A stretch of 64,000 nt of DNA from Leptolyngbya sp. 'hensonii' (GCF_001939115.1 NZ_MQTZ01000041.1:374816-438815), one strand, 5' to 3'; shown: positions 9,355 to 20,330, counted from the stretch's first letter. Notes: generated by a model from the letters alone, not told the origin. Program-made: numbers and translations.

Positions 9355-12300
9355 GTGATGAATCACCTTTTCCAGAAAATTCCTCTCCCTTGGGTGCTGG
9401 TGCTTTTTTTTACGCCACAGCTCATCGGTGCTATCGGAGTCATGGGATATCTCTCTTACCAGAATGGGCGACAGTCTGGTGGGGGTGAGCTGGGTCTGGA
9501 GGCGAAAACAGTCTGGTGGGGGTTGGGGGTGTCCGGGTTGACGATCGCCCTCAATAGCGTTCTAGCTTATCAACTGGCCCGATCGATCCGCAAAGTCAAC
9601 CAGACCTCTCAAAAGATGGCCACAGACGCCATCCGGCAGCGGGAAGAACAAAACCAGGCCATTTTGGCGGCAGTCCCCGATTTAATGGTGCGGATTAATC
9701 GGGAGGGACTCTATCAGGGCTACATTCGCACCAATCATATGATTGATCTGATCCCGGAGGAGAGTAATCCGGTTGGTCGGCATATTGCCGAATTTTTAAG
9801 CCCTGCACAGGCAGAACGGCAAGTAAAGGCGATTCAGGAGGCTTTTGCAACAGGGCAGATTCAAATCTATGAGCAACAACAGGTGATTCGGAATCGAGTG
9901 CAGTATGAAGAAGTGCGTGTCGTCACCTGTGGGGCAGATGATTGCCTGTTCATCATTCGAGACATCACCGATCGCAAGCAGGCGGAACTGGCTCTGGCAA
10001 AAAGTGAAACCCTGCTGAATGCCTATCAGCGGCTGAGCAAAATTGGCGGTTGGTCCATCAATCTGGAAACAGGGGAACGATCGTGGACCGAAGAAGTTTA
10101 CCGGATTCATGACTTGCCGCTTGACTTGGACCAAAGTTCGATCTCTGATCCAGATTTTTTTGTCAACTTTTATGCGCCGGAAGCCCGTGCGGTGATTCGG
10201 CAGGCCCTGGCTCAGGCGATGATGCAAGGAAAAGCTTACGATCTGGAGCTGCCTTTTATTACCGCTGCCGGTCGCCATCTCTGGGTGCGAACAACCGCCC
10301 AGGCCATTCAGGTAGAAGGGCGGGTGGTGCAGGTGATTGGCTACATCATGGATATTACGGAGCGAAAACAGGCCGAAGAAGCCCTCCGGCAGAGTGAACG
10401 TAAACACCGAGCCCTGATCGATGCCCTGCCCGATCTGATCATGCGGATGACTGGCGAGGGGATCTACCTCGACTTTTTTCCGACTAAGGCTTTTAAGGTA
10501 TTTGGAGATAGCAACCTGGTCGGTTCAGGGATCTATCAGGGTGGCTTACCCCAGGAGTTGGCGGAACTGCGAATGAAATACATCCAGCAAGCTCTGAAAA
10601 CTGGGGAACTCCAGGTCTATGAACATCAACTCTGGGTCGAGCAACGGCTCCGGACTGAAGAAGTCCGGATTGTAGTTTGTGGGGATCAGGAAGTGCTGGC
10701 GATCGTGCGCGATATCACCGATCGTAAACAGGTGGAAGAACAACTGCGCCAGAGTGAAGCAGCCCTGCTGGAGGCGCAACGGGTAGCCCACATCGGCAAC
10801 TGGGATTTTGATCTGCAAACGCAAAAGATCTCCTGGTCGCAAGAACTCTATCGCATGTTTGGCCTTGATCCGACCCAGCCAGAACCCTCCTATGCAGAAT
10901 ATTTGCAGTTGATCCATCCTGACGATCGACCTCTGCTACAGGAACTGGTCCAGCGAGCAATGACAAAGGGACTGGCCTATACGATCGACTATCGGGCGAT
11001 TCTTCCGGATGGTTCCATCCGGTATCACGAAGGGCGGGGAGAAGTGAGCCGAGATCCCCAGGGACAGGTTTTCCGGTTATTTGGTGCAGCCCTTGATATT
11101 ACGGAGCGCAAGCAAACGGAGCAGGAACTCCAACAGGCTAAAGAAGCAGCAGAAGCAGCGAATGAGGCGAAAAGCATTTTTCTGGCTAATATGAGCCATG
11201 AATTACGAACACCTCTCAATGTGATTTTGGGGTTTGCCCAACTGATGAGTCGGGATGTAACCCTGAATCCGGATCAGCAAGAAAATCTGCAAACGATTCA
11301 TCGGAGTGGCGATCACCTGCTGAACTTGATTAATGACATCCTGGATCTGTCTAAGATTGAAGCGGGTCAGATTACCCTGAATGAAATCACATTTGAATTG
11401 ATGGATTGGCTGAGTCTGCTCCAGGAAATGTTTTACAAGCGGGCAGAGTATAAAGGGCTGCAATTCAGCCTGGAAATTGAGCCGGATCTGCCTCAATTCG
11501 TTGCAACTGATGCCAATAAACTGCGCCAGATCTTGATTAATCTATTGGGGAATGCAATTAAATTTACCCAGCAAGGAAGGGTGACGTTACGGGTCACCAC
11601 GGGTCATGCACCATCTGTCCATCCCTCGGAACTGAATCCAGAAGCAGTGACCCATGGCAAAGAACCAGTGATGCTCTGCTTTGAAGTGGAAGACACCGGG
11701 CCTGGTATTGCTCCAGAAGAAATCACCACGATCTTTAATGCTTTTGCCCAGGCCCAGGTAGGGCGAGCTGCAATGGAGGGAACTGGCCTCGGATTAACCA
11801 TCAGCCGCAGGTTTGTTCGCCTGATGGGAGGGGAACTGGAGGTCGATAGCCTGGTGGGAGAAGGCAGTCGATTCCGGTTTCAGATTCCGGTTCGTTTGGC
11901 CGAGCCGCAGGATGTTCCTGCCAAAATGCCCGATCGTCGGGTCACGGGTTTAGCGCCAGGGCAACCCGCCTGCCGCATTCTGATCGTGGATGATCAACGA
12001 CAAAATCGCCAATTCCTGGTTAAGTTGTTGTCGCAAATTGGCCTGAAAGTCCGGCAGGCGGCGGATGGCAAAACAGCGCTGAGTTTGTGGCAGGAATGGC
12101 AGCCTCATCTGATCTGGATGGATCTACGCATCCCTGATCTGGGGGGCTGTGACGTGACTCGGCAGATTCGGGAACTGGAAAGACAACGGACATTGGACTG
12201 GGGCACCGGGACAACCTCTGCTTCAGATTCCCTCTCTTTGGGCTGCGCCAAAACGATTATCATTGCCCTAACGGCTCAGGCATCTATGGATGATCTCAAA

Positions 12301-12669
12301 GCGTCTCTGGCTGCTGGTTGTGATGATTTTGTCAGTAAGCCCGTGCGGGAAGCGGTGCTGTTCAGCAAGATGGCAGATTATCTGAACTTACAGTATGTCT
12401 ATGCCGAGGATCGGTCGATCGCACCCTCATCTCCCCGATCGCAGCCATCCGTTACCCTGACGCCAGAATCCCTGCAAGTGATGCCCAGGGAATGGATTGC
12501 CTCTCTGGAGCAAATGGCCATGTTTTGTGATGAGCAGGCAGTCCGGCATCTGATTCGACAAATTCCGGCAGAGTACGCCACGCTGATTATGGGTCTCAAT
12601 CACCTGATTTATGACTATGGCTTTGAGCAAATTGTGTTCCTCACCCAGGCTGACGGGCTCTCAGGCTAA
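9355..12669 (+). CDS. Membrane hybrid histidine kinase, PAS4-HisKA-HATPase-REC
   Basis: 1104 residues from GTG at 9355. An ATG directly after it (9358) is an equally good start. Two transmembrane helices (about 9-33 and 52-75) frame a short periplasmic loop. Four PAS-like folds follow (about 95-215, 218-340, 348-460, 465-590). The first and third are paralogous: both contain a VPDLMVRI- or LPDLIMRM-type strand and an E-E-VRIVVCG-like strand. HisKA carries H615, HATPase spans about 715-865, and the receiver (about 868-1025) has D923 in WMDLRIP. A helical tail ends the protein. It begins 32 bp after the preceding hybrid kinase and probably belongs to the same transcript. Its last 9 bp overlap the convergent CLC gene. 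Confidence 0.88.
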   Translation: MMNHLFQKIPLPWVLVLFFTPQLIGAIGVMGYLSYQNGRQSGGGELGLEAKTVWWGLGVSGLTIALNSVLAYQLARSIRKVNQTSQKMATDAIRQREEQNQAILAAVPDLMVRINREGLYQGYIRTNHMIDLIPEESNPVGRHIAEFLSPAQAERQVKAIQEAFATGQIQIYEQQQVIRNRVQYEEVRVVTCGADDCLFIIRDITDRKQAELALAKSETLLNAYQRLSKIGGWSINLETGERSWTEEVYRIHDLPLDLDQSSISDPDFFVNFYAPEARAVIRQALAQAMMQGKAYDLELPFITAAGRHLWVRTTAQAIQVEGRVVQVIGYIMDITERKQAEEALRQSERKHRALIDALPDLIMRMTGEGIYLDFFPTKAFKVFGDSNLVGSGIYQGGLPQELAELRMKYIQQALKTGELQVYEHQLWVEQRLRTEEVRIVVCGDQEVLAIVRDITDRKQVEEQLRQSEAALLEAQRVAHIGNWDFDLQTQKISWSQELYRMFGLDPTQPEPSYAEYLQLIHPDDRPLLQELVQRAMTKGLAYTIDYRAILPDGSIRYHEGRGEVSRDPQGQVFRLFGAALDITERKQTEQELQQAKEAAEAANEAKSIFLANMSHELRTPLNVILGFAQLMSRDVTLNPDQQENLQTIHRSGDHLLNLINDILDLSKIEAGQITLNEITFELMDWLSLLQEMFYKRAEYKGLQFSLEIEPDLPQFVATDANKLRQILINLLGNAIKFTQQGRVTLRVTTGHAPSVHPSELNPEAVTHGKEPVMLCFEVEDTGPGIAPEEITTIFNAFAQAQVGRAAMEGTGLGLTISRRFVRLMGGELEVDSLVGEGSRFRFQIPVRLAEPQDVPAKMPDRRVTGLAPGQPACRILIVDDQRQNRQFLVKLLSQIGLKVRQAADGKTALSLWQEWQPHLIWMDLRIPDLGGCDVTRQIRELERQRTLDWGTGTTSASDSLSLGCAKTIIIALTAQASMDDLKASLAAGCDDFVSKPVREAVLFSKMADYLNLQYVYAEDRSIAPSSPRSQPSVTLTPESLQVMPREWIASLEQMAMFCDEQAVRHLIRQIPAEYATLIMGLNHLIYDYGFEQIVFLTQADGLSG

Positions 12670-15378
12670 GGCTTTTCGCACCAGAATCACAGTACAGTCA
12701 CAGTGATGGGAGATCGCCTCAGGAATATTGCCCTGAATGACTTGCTGGAGCAAGCCTTCCCGGCTGGCTCCCAGGACGATGACATCACACTGGTCTTTCT
12801 GCGCCATGTCAATCACAGCATCGGAGACGGATTTCGCACAAAGTGGAATGGTAATTACGGGACTGGCGAGTTGTTGGCGGAGAAACTGAGCATTGGTCTC
12901 CAGCGTGGAAATATCGTAAGCTGTCTCAGATGGTGGAAAGACCTGACAGAGACGGACTTCGGCCTTCCGACTCAGGGAGGTCAGAGCGGGCATCAGGGTG
13001 ATGGCATACTGGGCATTGGGTCCTCCGGCAGTTGGAACCAACCAGCGATTCAGGGTCACGAGGCGGAGCAGCGCATCATAGGCGGATTCGCGGGTGAGCA
13101 GTTCTCCGGCAGGGAGATGGAGCTTCAGTCGATCGCTCAGCTTGACCAGGATGACATCGCAGGCTGCCTGCCGAATTGCCGTATCGACCGCATTGCCAAA
13201 AATCCGTCCGGGTGTCGTTGTGCTCCCTTTCCAGCCCATAAGCAGCAAATCGATATGTCGCTCCTTAATCGTTTCTAACACGGCCTGGGCCACATCATGG
13301 GCCACCCGCACCTGGGTATGAACTGGAATTTTCCAGGTCTGTCCTTGTTGCACGGCATGATCCATCAAATAACGACTGGCGGTGATATCGACTGGTGTTT
13401 CTGAGGGGGCCTTGTGGCGGGGCACCAGCACCACCTGCAGGCACTCCAATTCATAATGACGCTGTTTGGCGATCGTGGCAGCGAGTCGGAGCAATGCATC
13501 TGCTGTTTCAGGATTACTCAGGGGCACCAGTAAGCGGCCCTGTCCCGTTGCTGGAGCTTGAGTCTGGTAGACCACGTAGGAGGGTTCTGGCTTAGGACCC
13601 AGGGGATTGGTTTCACCACTCACCTGATCTGATTCCGCCCGGATAATATCGGCTCGGGTGATAATGCCAATGAGCTTGCGCCCTTCGGTGACGGGCAGGC
13701 GACTAACCTGATAGTGGTTCAGAAGATACAGAACATGGGCCAGGGAATCTGTTGGGCCGACCGTGACCAGCCGGTGTGACATGATCAGGCTGAGGGGAAG
13801 ATGGCCTGCCATCTGGCGCTGCACTGCTTTCCCCAGATCAGATTGGGACAGGATACCGACCAGTTTGCCTGCCTCCACCACTGGAAAGCCCCGGTGATGG
13901 GAGCGGGCAAAGGCTTGTCTGGCCTCCTCGATCGTCATCTGACTGCTTAAGGTTTCAACCCGGCGCTGCATAATATCGGCTGCGGTCAGGGTTTGCCAGC
14001 GTTGATCGGCAGGGGCTTTTTGCTCCAGATGAATGCCCCGTAACTCTAAGAGATGTTTGTAGATGGATCCTTGAAAAAGGCGCTCTGCCACCAGATAGGA
14101 GGCGACAGAACCAATCATCAGCGGCAGCACCACGTTGAAATCGGCGGTCATTTCAAACACGATCACGATCGCGGTGATGGGTCCCCGGGTGACGGCACTA
14201 AAAAATGCCCCCATCCCAGTCAGGGCGTAGATTGTAGGGGAGCTGATGAAGAAGTGGGCACCACTGATGTGCTGGAAGCCCTGGACGGCTATTTCCATCA
14301 AGCCTCCCAGGGCTGATCCCAGGAGCAGGGAGGGGGCAAAAAGCCCTCCCGGTGCCCCCGAACCGTAGGCAACCAGGATCAGAAAACAACGGGCTAAGAA
14401 GGCGATCGCGACCATCTGCCAGGTCGTGTTGCCGACGACCAGGAAATCCTGGGACTCCGTGCTACTCCGCAGAATCGGGGGGAGCAGGGCCAGCACAATT
14501 CCAGTCACCCCTCCGGCCAGAGCCATGCGCCAGGACAGGGCCCAGGGGCGGAACCAGTTGCGGTAGAAGGCAAGACTGGCCAGAATGCCCTGGCAAAAAA
14601 GACCCCCCAGAACCCCCGCGATCGCCCCCAGAATCAGGAGGAAAGGGATCTCCTGAAGAGAAAAACTGGTATCAATGCCATTGAGTTCGGGAATAAGCCC
14701 CCGTCCTCCCAGTAAGCGGGACACCACACCACCGACAAATGCAGCCAGAATGGCGGTTCCCAGAGTCAGATCCGAGAGATCCTGAAGTAACTCTTCAATC
14801 ACAAACAGCACGCCTGCGATCGGGGCATTGAACCCTGCTGCTAATCCGGCGGCGGCCCCGGCGGCAACGAGTTGTCGCTGGTAAGTAGGAGAAGGGGCGA
14901 TCCAGCGACTGGATTGGGCGGCCAGAGCGGCTCCGATCTGTACAGTTGGCCCTTGTCGGCCCAAGGATAAGCCAGAGCCCAGGGCCAGAGTCGTGCTCAC
15001 CAATTTCACCAGGGCCACCCGCAGATCTAAGGCAATGGGAACGTAGGCCAGGGCTGCCTTCACCTGGGGAATACCGCTTCCGGAAGCTTCCGGGGCTAGC
15101 CGCTCAATCAAGATGCCACTCAGCAGCCCACCCAGGATCCCCATCAGGGGTAGAGCCAACCAGATGGGGAGAGGCCCACTGATCGATCCCTGCCAGTTTT
15201 CCAACCAGGCGATCGACTGCTTGAGTAACACAGCAGCCAAAGCTGAGATGAGACCAATCAGGCAGGCTTCGAAAATGGCCAGGGATTTAGGTCGAAGCAG
15301 GCGCTGCAGAGAAGAAGAGAGGAAGGACGCCAGGGGCATTGACAAAATTAACCAGGCTTTGCTTTCAGATCGTGACAT
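12661..15378 (-). CDS. CLC-family chloride transporter with CBS pair and tandem Usp domains
   Basis: 905 residues from ATG 15378. A GTG at 15396 would add 6 residues, and neither start has a clear Shine-Dalgarno. The N-terminal half (about 35-430) is a CLC anion channel/antiporter core: GSGIP at 100-104, the second selectivity motif GRQGPTVQ at 140-147 and the helix-H pair E195/E196. The gating glutamate of canonical GREGP (E148 in the E. coli protein) is glutamine here (Q142, CAA at 14953-14955), which in studied CLCs favours a permanently open, uncoupled state. Two CBS repeats (about 450-570) and two universal-stress-protein folds (about 595-735 and 770-905, with LLLMGWKG and [10 protein letters not shown]) suggest control by adenine nucleotides. 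It is convergent with the kinase upstream. Confidence 0.9.
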   Translation of the reverse strand: MSRSESKAWLILSMPLASFLSSSLQRLLRPKSLAIFEACLIGLISALAAVLLKQSIAWLENWQGSISGPLPIWLALPLMGILGGLLSGILIERLAPEASGSGIPQVKAALAYVPIALDLRVALVKLVSTTLALGSGLSLGRQGPTVQIGAALAAQSSRWIAPSPTYQRQLVAAGAAAGLAAGFNAPIAGVLFVIEELLQDLSDLTLGTAILAAFVGGVVSRLLGGRGLIPELNGIDTSFSLQEIPFLLILGAIAGVLGGLFCQGILASLAFYRNWFRPWALSWRMALAGGVTGIVLALLPPILRSSTESQDFLVVGNTTWQMVAIAFLARCFLILVAYGSGAPGGLFAPSLLLGSALGGLMEIAVQGFQHISGAHFFISSPTIYALTGMGAFFSAVTRGPITAIVIVFEMTADFNVVLPLMIGSVASYLVAERLFQGSIYKHLLELRGIHLEQKAPADQRWQTLTAADIMQRRVETLSSQMTIEEARQAFARSHHRGFPVVEAGKLVGILSQSDLGKAVQRQMAGHLPLSLIMSHRLVTVGPTDSLAHVLYLLNHYQVSRLPVTEGRKLIGIITRADIIRAESDQVSGETNPLGPKPEPSYVVYQTQAPATGQGRLLVPLSNPETADALLRLAATIAKQRHYELECLQVVLVPRHKAPSETPVDITASRYLMDHAVQQGQTWKIPVHTQVRVAHDVAQAVLETIKERHIDLLLMGWKGSTTTPGRIFGNAVDTAIRQAACDVILVKLSDRLKLHLPAGELLTRESAYDALLRLVTLNRWLVPTAGGPNAQYAITLMPALTSLSRKAEVRLCQVFPPSETAYDISTLETNAQFLRQQLASPVITIPLCAKSVSDAVIDMAQKDQCDVIVLGASREGLLQQVIQGNIPEAISHHCDCTVILVRKALA

Positions 15379-15413
15379 ATCTTGGCCAGCAGGCACAGCC
15401 CGAAGCCAATGGA

Positions 15414-15437
15414 AGAGGCGTTGCGTGCAATGCCTCT
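15414..15437. repeat. Palindromic repeat between the CLC gene and ileS
   Basis: AGAGGCGTTGCG / TGCAATGCCTCT, two 12-base arms with two mismatches (both G-T compatible in RNA). It has the same core as 34912-34933. It lies in the divergent gap of the CLC gene and ileS. Confidence 0.65.
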
Positions 15438-15488
15438 GCTCACCGATAATGATTCAAACAACCCTTAGCCCCTGAGACTCGATTGACT

Positions 15489-18383
15489 GTGACAGAAGCT
15501 GGAGCCTACAAAGATACCGTCAACCTGCCCAAAACTGACTTTGACATGCGTGCTAACGCTGTCAAGCGGGAACCGGAATTGCAATCCTTCTGGGCAGATC
15601 AGAAGATTTATGAGCACCTGTCGCAGAACAATCCAGGTGATGTGTTTATCCTGCATGACGGGCCGCCCTATGCCAACGGGGCGCTGCACATGGGGCATGC
15701 ACTGAACAAAACCCTGAAGGACATTATCAATAAGTACCAACTGCTCCAGGGCCGCAAGGTTCGTTATGTCCCCGGATGGGATTGTCACGGGCTGCCGATC
15801 GAACTCCAGGTTCTGAAGGACATGAAACAGGAGGAACGGCAGCGGCTCTCTCCCCTGCAACTGCGCCACAAAGCCAGAGATTTTGCCCTCAAAACCGTAG
15901 AGACTCAGCGAGAGAGCTTTAAGCGATTTGGGATTTGGGGAGATTGGGATCACCCTTACCTGACCCTGAAGCCCAGCTATGAGGCCGCCCAGATTGGGGT
16001 CTTTGGGCAGATGGTCCTGAAGGGTCACATCTACCGGGGTTTGAAGCCGGTCCACTGGAGCCCCAGTTCCAAAACAGCCCTGGCGGAAGCTGAGCTGGAG
16101 TATCCGGAGGGGCACGTCTCGGCCAGTATCTACGTGGCCTTCCCCATGACCACCCTGGCTCCAGCCATTCGCCTGCCCCTCGACCCCTATTTGCCAACCC
16201 TGAAGGTAGCCATCTGGACCACCACCCCCTGGACGATTCCGGCCAACCTGGCGGTGAGCGTGAATCCGGAACTGGTGTACGCGATCGTGCGGCGGGCTAG
16301 GGATCTGGAGGGCGAACCGGAATACCTGCTGGTGGCCAAGGATCTGGTGGAGCGGCTGGCAACTCTCCTGGGGGAGGATCTGACCGTGGAAGCGACGGTG
16401 ATGGGGAAGGTGCTGGAGCACTCCACCTATCGCCATCCCCTCTACGATCGCCAGAGTCCGATCGTCCTTGGTGGGGACTGGATCACCACTGACTCTGGTA
16501 CGGGGCTGGTCCACACCGCTCCCGGTCATGGTCAAGATGACTACCTGGTGGGTCAGCACTATGGGTTGCCGATTCTTTCCCCGGTGGATGGGGATGGCAA
16601 CTTTACAGAAGAGGCGGGGCCTTTTGCTGGGCTGAATGTTCTGGGAGAAGGGAATCGAGCGGTGATTAATGCTCTGGCTGAAGCCGGAGCTCTGCTGAAG
16701 GAAGAACCCTATCCGCACAAGTATCCCTACGACTGGCGGACCAAAAAACCGACAATCTATCGGGCCACAGAACAGTGGTTCGCCTCGGTGGCCGGGTTTC
16801 GGGAGGAAGCCCTGCAAGCGATCGCCTCGGTTCGCTGGGTTCCGGCCCAGGGCGAGAACCGGATCACCCCTATGGTGGCAGAACGATCGGACTGGTGTAT
16901 TTCCCGCCAGCGGAATTGGGGCGTTCCCATTCCCGTGTTCTACGACGAGGAGACGGGGGAACCCCTGCTGAATGAAGCGACGATCGCCCATGTCCAGGCC
17001 CTGTTTGCCGAGAAAGGCTCGGACACCTGGTGGGAACTGCCTCTGGAAGACTTGCTACCAGAGCCTTACCGCCACAATGGGCGTACCTACCGCCGGGGTA
17101 CGGACACGATGGATGTCTGGTTCGACTCCGGTTCTTCCTGGGCTGCCGTTTTACAGGCCGAACCGGACGATCGGGCTCCTTTACAATATCCGGCGGATAT
17201 CTACCTGGAGGGATCGGACCAGCACCGGGGCTGGTTTCAGTCCAGCCTGTTGACCAGTGTGGCGGCCAATGGCTGTGCCCCCTACAAGATGGTCTTGACC
17301 CACGGCTTTGCCCTGGATGAGCAGGGCCGCAAGATGAGTAAATCCCTGGGCAATGTGGTGGACCCGATGATGATCATCAATGGGGGCAAAAACCAGAAGG
17401 AGGATCCTCCCTATGGGGCAGATGTGCTGCGCCTCTGGGTGTCTTCGGTGGATTATTCGGCGGATGTGTTGATCGGGAAGACCATTATCAAGCAACTGGC
17501 CGATGTTTACCGCAAAATCCGCAATACGGCCCGCTTTCTGTTGGGGAATTTGCATGACTTTGTGCCGGAGCGGGATGCGGTTCCCTATGACCAGATGTCC
17601 AACCTGGACCATTACATGCTGCACCGGATGGGTGAAGTGTTCACCGAAGTGACGGATGCTTTTGAGAGTTTCCAGTTTTTCCGCTTTTTCCAGACGGTGC
17701 AGAATTTTTGTGTTGTCGATTTATCCAATTTCTACCTGGATATTGCCAAGGACCGGCTCTACATCAGTGCGGCGGATACCCCCCGTCGCCGCAGTTGTCA
17801 GACAGTGCTGCACCTGGCCGTAGAAAATCTGGCCCGATCGATCGCCCCTGTCCTCTCCCATATGGCTGAGGATATCTGGCAATTTCTGCCCTATCCCACC
17901 CTGTACCCATCGGTGTTTGAGTCCGGCTGGGTGAAACTGGAAAAACAATGGCAGAATCCTGCTCTGGCAGAAACCTGGTCCACCCTGCGGCAATTGCGAT
18001 CGGAGGTAAACAAAGTGCTGGAGCGGGCCAGGGCAGACAAGGCGATCGGGGCTCCCCTGGAAGCGAAGGTGTTGCTGTATGTGCCGGATCAGTCCCTGCG
18101 CCAGACGCTCCAAGCCATGAATCCAGAGGATAGCCTGAGAGGCAATCGGGTGGATGAACTGCGCTACCTGTTGATTGTCTCCCAGGTGGAGGTGCTGGAG
18201 TCGCCAGAGGTGTTGCAGGATCTCCCCTACCGGGCTGAATCGGAGCTGGTTAGTGTGGGGGTGGTGAACGCCTCTGGCGAGAAGTGCGATCGCTGCTGGA
18301 ACTATTCCACCCAGGTGGGCCAATCCGCCGATCATCCCCTGCTCTGTGAGCGCTGCGTTCCGGCTATTGTCGGCGACTTCTAA
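15489..18383 (+). CDS. ileS: Isoleucyl-tRNA synthetase
   Basis: 964 residues from GTG 15489. The longer TTG start at 15483 is less likely because cyanobacterial IleS proteins typically begin MTEAG-YKDTVNLPKT, which this GTG reproduces. It charges tRNA-Ile with isoleucine and edits valine. Seen: the class-I HIGH-like motif in PPYANGALHMGHALNK, the inserted CP1 editing domain (about 170-430) with TTTPWTIPANLAV and GTGLVHTAPGHG, the tryptophan-rich TDTMDVWFDSG strand, KMSKSLGN in the catalytic loop, an anticodon-binding helical domain, and a C-terminal zinc-binding region CDRCWNYS...LCERC. Length is normal for the family. Its stop overlaps the convergent SH3-protein gene by 4 bp. Confidence 0.96.
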   Translation: MTEAGAYKDTVNLPKTDFDMRANAVKREPELQSFWADQKIYEHLSQNNPGDVFILHDGPPYANGALHMGHALNKTLKDIINKYQLLQGRKVRYVPGWDCHGLPIELQVLKDMKQEERQRLSPLQLRHKARDFALKTVETQRESFKRFGIWGDWDHPYLTLKPSYEAAQIGVFGQMVLKGHIYRGLKPVHWSPSSKTALAEAELEYPEGHVSASIYVAFPMTTLAPAIRLPLDPYLPTLKVAIWTTTPWTIPANLAVSVNPELVYAIVRRARDLEGEPEYLLVAKDLVERLATLLGEDLTVEATVMGKVLEHSTYRHPLYDRQSPIVLGGDWITTDSGTGLVHTAPGHGQDDYLVGQHYGLPILSPVDGDGNFTEEAGPFAGLNVLGEGNRAVINALAEAGALLKEEPYPHKYPYDWRTKKPTIYRATEQWFASVAGFREEALQAIASVRWVPAQGENRITPMVAERSDWCISRQRNWGVPIPVFYDEETGEPLLNEATIAHVQALFAEKGSDTWWELPLEDLLPEPYRHNGRTYRRGTDTMDVWFDSGSSWAAVLQAEPDDRAPLQYPADIYLEGSDQHRGWFQSSLLTSVAANGCAPYKMVLTHGFALDEQGRKMSKSLGNVVDPMMIINGGKNQKEDPPYGADVLRLWVSSVDYSADVLIGKTIIKQLADVYRKIRNTARFLLGNLHDFVPERDAVPYDQMSNLDHYMLHRMGEVFTEVTDAFESFQFFRFFQTVQNFCVVDLSNFYLDIAKDRLYISAADTPRRRSCQTVLHLAVENLARSIAPVLSHMAEDIWQFLPYPTLYPSVFESGWVKLEKQWQNPALAETWSTLRQLRSEVNKVLERARADKAIGAPLEAKVLLYVPDQSLRQTLQAMNPEDSLRGNRVDELRYLLIVSQVEVLESPEVLQDLPYRAESELVSVGVVNASGEKCDRCWNYSTQVGQSADHPLLCERCVPAIVGDF

Positions 18384-19198
18384 GGAGCCACCTCCTGAAC
18401 GATCGGTTGACCAGTCTGCCCTACTTCGAGGGTCGGCTGCCCAGACTGTTTGACCCGGATAGTATAGGTTCGGTTTCCGGCGGTGGTCTGATAGGTGGTT
18501 ATTTCTCCGATCACGACTGTAGAAACTCGGGCATTATTGACGACCATCCGACCCACTTTTTTGTCGTACAGGTTCATGTAGTGGAGGCCTGCCGTCTGCC
18601 AAATCCGCACACTATAACGGGCTGTCTGAAAAGTAGCCAGGGTTTGGGTCTGATTCGCAGGCAGGCGATTTTCTCTCTGCTGTTCAAAGGCGACGATCGT
18701 GCCGTCGCTGAAGACCCGGCAGAGGCCAGAGAGCCCCCGGCTGCGGGAGCGCAGAATCACTGTGCGGATGGCACTGCGATCGAGCCGCACCTCTACCACA
18801 TCCAAGACTACGGATGGACCAAAGACCCGTTCAGCTTCTTGCTGACAAGCTGCCAGGGCGATCGATGACACCGTGCCCTGGCGAGGTGGAGCGGTCAGGG
18901 AAAACGTGAGCCGATCTTCCCGCACCCAGCCTTCCAGCCCGGAGCTGTTGAAGCGGACATAGTACCAGACGTACCCATCCTTACCCTCGATCTCCCGCAG
19001 GGTTTCCACCCGATCGCCCATCAAGCCGGTGGAAATCACCTCATCCTCGATTGACGGCCCGGATCGCACATTAATCCGGGAACTGGGGTCAGGGGCAAAC
19101 AGCATGGCCGATCGGGCCTGCACTGGTAGACTGCTCCCCAGAGAAACTGTCACCACCAGTACACCCATCCAGAAAGTTTTGCTCATCCTCATAATCAC
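18380..19198 (-). CDS. Secreted SH3-domain protein
   Basis: 272 residues from GTG 19198, which overlaps the stop of the upstream peptidase gene (GTGA). ATGs at 19192 or 19186 are possible alternatives. A signal peptide is evident: a positive start, a hydrophobic stretch WMGVLVVTVSLGSSLP, and a likely cut after VQARS or nearby. Residues about 30-100 form a bacterial SH3 domain (INVRSGPS, then VETLREIEGKDGYVWYYVR), which usually binds peptidoglycan or other wall ligands. The remainder (about 110-272) is an uncharacterised beta-rich region with no catalytic motif I recognise. The coupled start points to coexpression with the zinc metallopeptidase, perhaps as an envelope pair. Confidence 0.75.
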   Translation of the reverse strand: MIMRMSKTFWMGVLVVTVSLGSSLPVQARSAMLFAPDPSSRINVRSGPSIEDEVISTGLMGDRVETLREIEGKDGYVWYYVRFNSSGLEGWVREDRLTFSLTAPPRQGTVSSIALAACQQEAERVFGPSVVLDVVEVRLDRSAIRTVILRSRSRGLSGLCRVFSDGTIVAFEQQRENRLPANQTQTLATFQTARYSVRIWQTAGLHYMNLYDKKVGRMVVNNARVSTVVIGEITTYQTTAGNRTYTIRVKQSGQPTLEVGQTGQPIVQEVAP

Positions 19199-20058
19199 AA
19201 ATTCTTGGCTGCGAAAGTATTACATTGCTTTGGATCACCCGTCTCCAACCCCCGCTTAAACCAGCGCACGCGCTGGGCAGAGCTACCGTGGGTGAAGGAT
19301 TCAGGCACCACGTATCCCTGGGCCTGCCGCTGTAGCCGATCGTCCCCAATGCTGCTGGCAGCCCGCAGGGCTTCCTCAATATCCCCTTTTTGCAGAATCT
19401 GCCGCGATCGGTTGGCATGGTTGCCCCAGACCCCCGCAAAACAATCGGCCTGTAGCTCCAACCGCACCGATAACTGATTGGCCTCCTCTGGATTGGTCCG
19501 CCGTTGCAGCACCGTCACCTGATCCGAGATGCCCAGCAGATTCTGAACGTGGTGGCCAATTTCATGGGCCACCACATAGGCCTGGGCGAAGTCTCCTGGG
19601 GCCTGAAATTTCTCTTGTAAATCGCGATAAAAACTGAGGTCAATGTAGACTTTCTGATCCGCTGGACAATAGAAGGGGCCAACTGTCGATCGGGCAAAGC
19701 CGCAGGCCGATTTGACCGCATCGCTGTAGAGCACCAGTTTGGGTTCGACGTAAGTTTGGCCATTCTGGCGAAAAATATCGCGCCAGGTGTCTTCCGTGTC
19801 GGCCAGAACAACAGAAACAAAGTCAGCCATCTGGTCATTACTGGAGGATCGGGATGCCCCCGATCGGGGCTCTCCCTGGGTGGGAGCAGTCCTGGACGGA
19901 TTTGCCTGGTTCAGAATGATGGTGGGGTCACCCCCCAGCACAGCCACCAGGAGAGCCAACAGCACAGTTCCAATGCCCCCCCCAACCAATGGAGCTGATA
20001 CCCGCATGCCCCGACGATCTTCAACATTCGTACTCCGACGACCTTTTTCCCAATCCAT
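19195..20058 (-). CDS. Neutral zinc metallopeptidase (YpfJ-like), membrane anchored
   Basis: 287 residues from ATG 20058. This start is preferred over the upstream ATG at 20076 because GAGGGAG lies about 8 nt before it and because family members usually begin with a WEKGRRS-NVEDRRG segment. One transmembrane helix (about 20-42, GGGIGTVLLALLVAVLGG) anchors the protein, and the catalytic region faces the periplasm. The zinc motif HEIGHH is in VVAHEIGHHVQN, and the third ligand is probably in the ELQADCFAG segment. The physiological substrate is unknown for the family. It is the first gene of a two-gene unit with the SH3 protein. A MITE-like element lies 62 bp upstream of its start. Confidence 0.85.
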   Translation of the reverse strand: MDWEKGRRSTNVEDRRGMRVSAPLVGGGIGTVLLALLVAVLGGDPTIILNQANPSRTAPTQGEPRSGASRSSSNDQMADFVSVVLADTEDTWRDIFRQNGQTYVEPKLVLYSDAVKSACGFARSTVGPFYCPADQKVYIDLSFYRDLQEKFQAPGDFAQAYVVAHEIGHHVQNLLGISDQVTVLQRRTNPEEANQLSVRLELQADCFAGVWGNHANRSRQILQKGDIEEALRAASSIGDDRLQRQAQGYVVPESFTHGSSAQRVRWFKRGLETGDPKQCNTFAAKNL

Positions 20059-20119
20059 GGTTACCGTCTCCCTCATGCGATGGCTATTCTGCGTTCATTC
20101 CCCGATCGTGCTGTCCTGA

Positions 20120-20217
20120 TAAGTAATCGGGTGAGATTAATTATAAGAAGGGGGGTCTGGGGGCACGCCCCCTTCACCCCGACTCTCATCCTTAATTTAA
20201 TTGTGCCGACCTACTTA
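20120..20217. mobile_element. 98-bp MITE-like element, copy 1
   Basis: A non-coding element matching positions 59744-59841 over all 98 bp with only two differences. The ends are imperfect inverted repeats (TAAGTAATCGGGTGAG and, read inward from the right, TAAGTAGGTCGGCACA). If TA is the target duplication, the mobile unit runs AGTAATCGG to CCGACCTACT, which would fit Tc1/IS630-type transposition. The centre is a G/C hairpin, GGGGGCACGCCCCC. No transposase is present in the window, so any mobility must be supplied in trans. Confidence 0.75.
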
Positions 20218-20330
20218 CCCAGGGTCTGTTTAGAGATGAGTTAGAGCCATTGTAGTCAATCGTCAACCACACACTCCCCCATGGAAAGTACACAATTTCT
20301 TCATTTTTACTGCTTAGTCTAAAAGCATCA

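Noticed and set aside
15465-16991. Long open frame (508 codons) on the - strand inside ileS
   Set aside because: It is antisense to a clear IleS with all catalytic motifs, it has no recognisable domain, and its composition mirrors the high-G/C third positions of ileS.
17721-18335. 204-codon - strand frame inside the 3' part of ileS
   Set aside because: Antisense shadow; the + strand encodes the IleS anticodon-binding and zinc domains.
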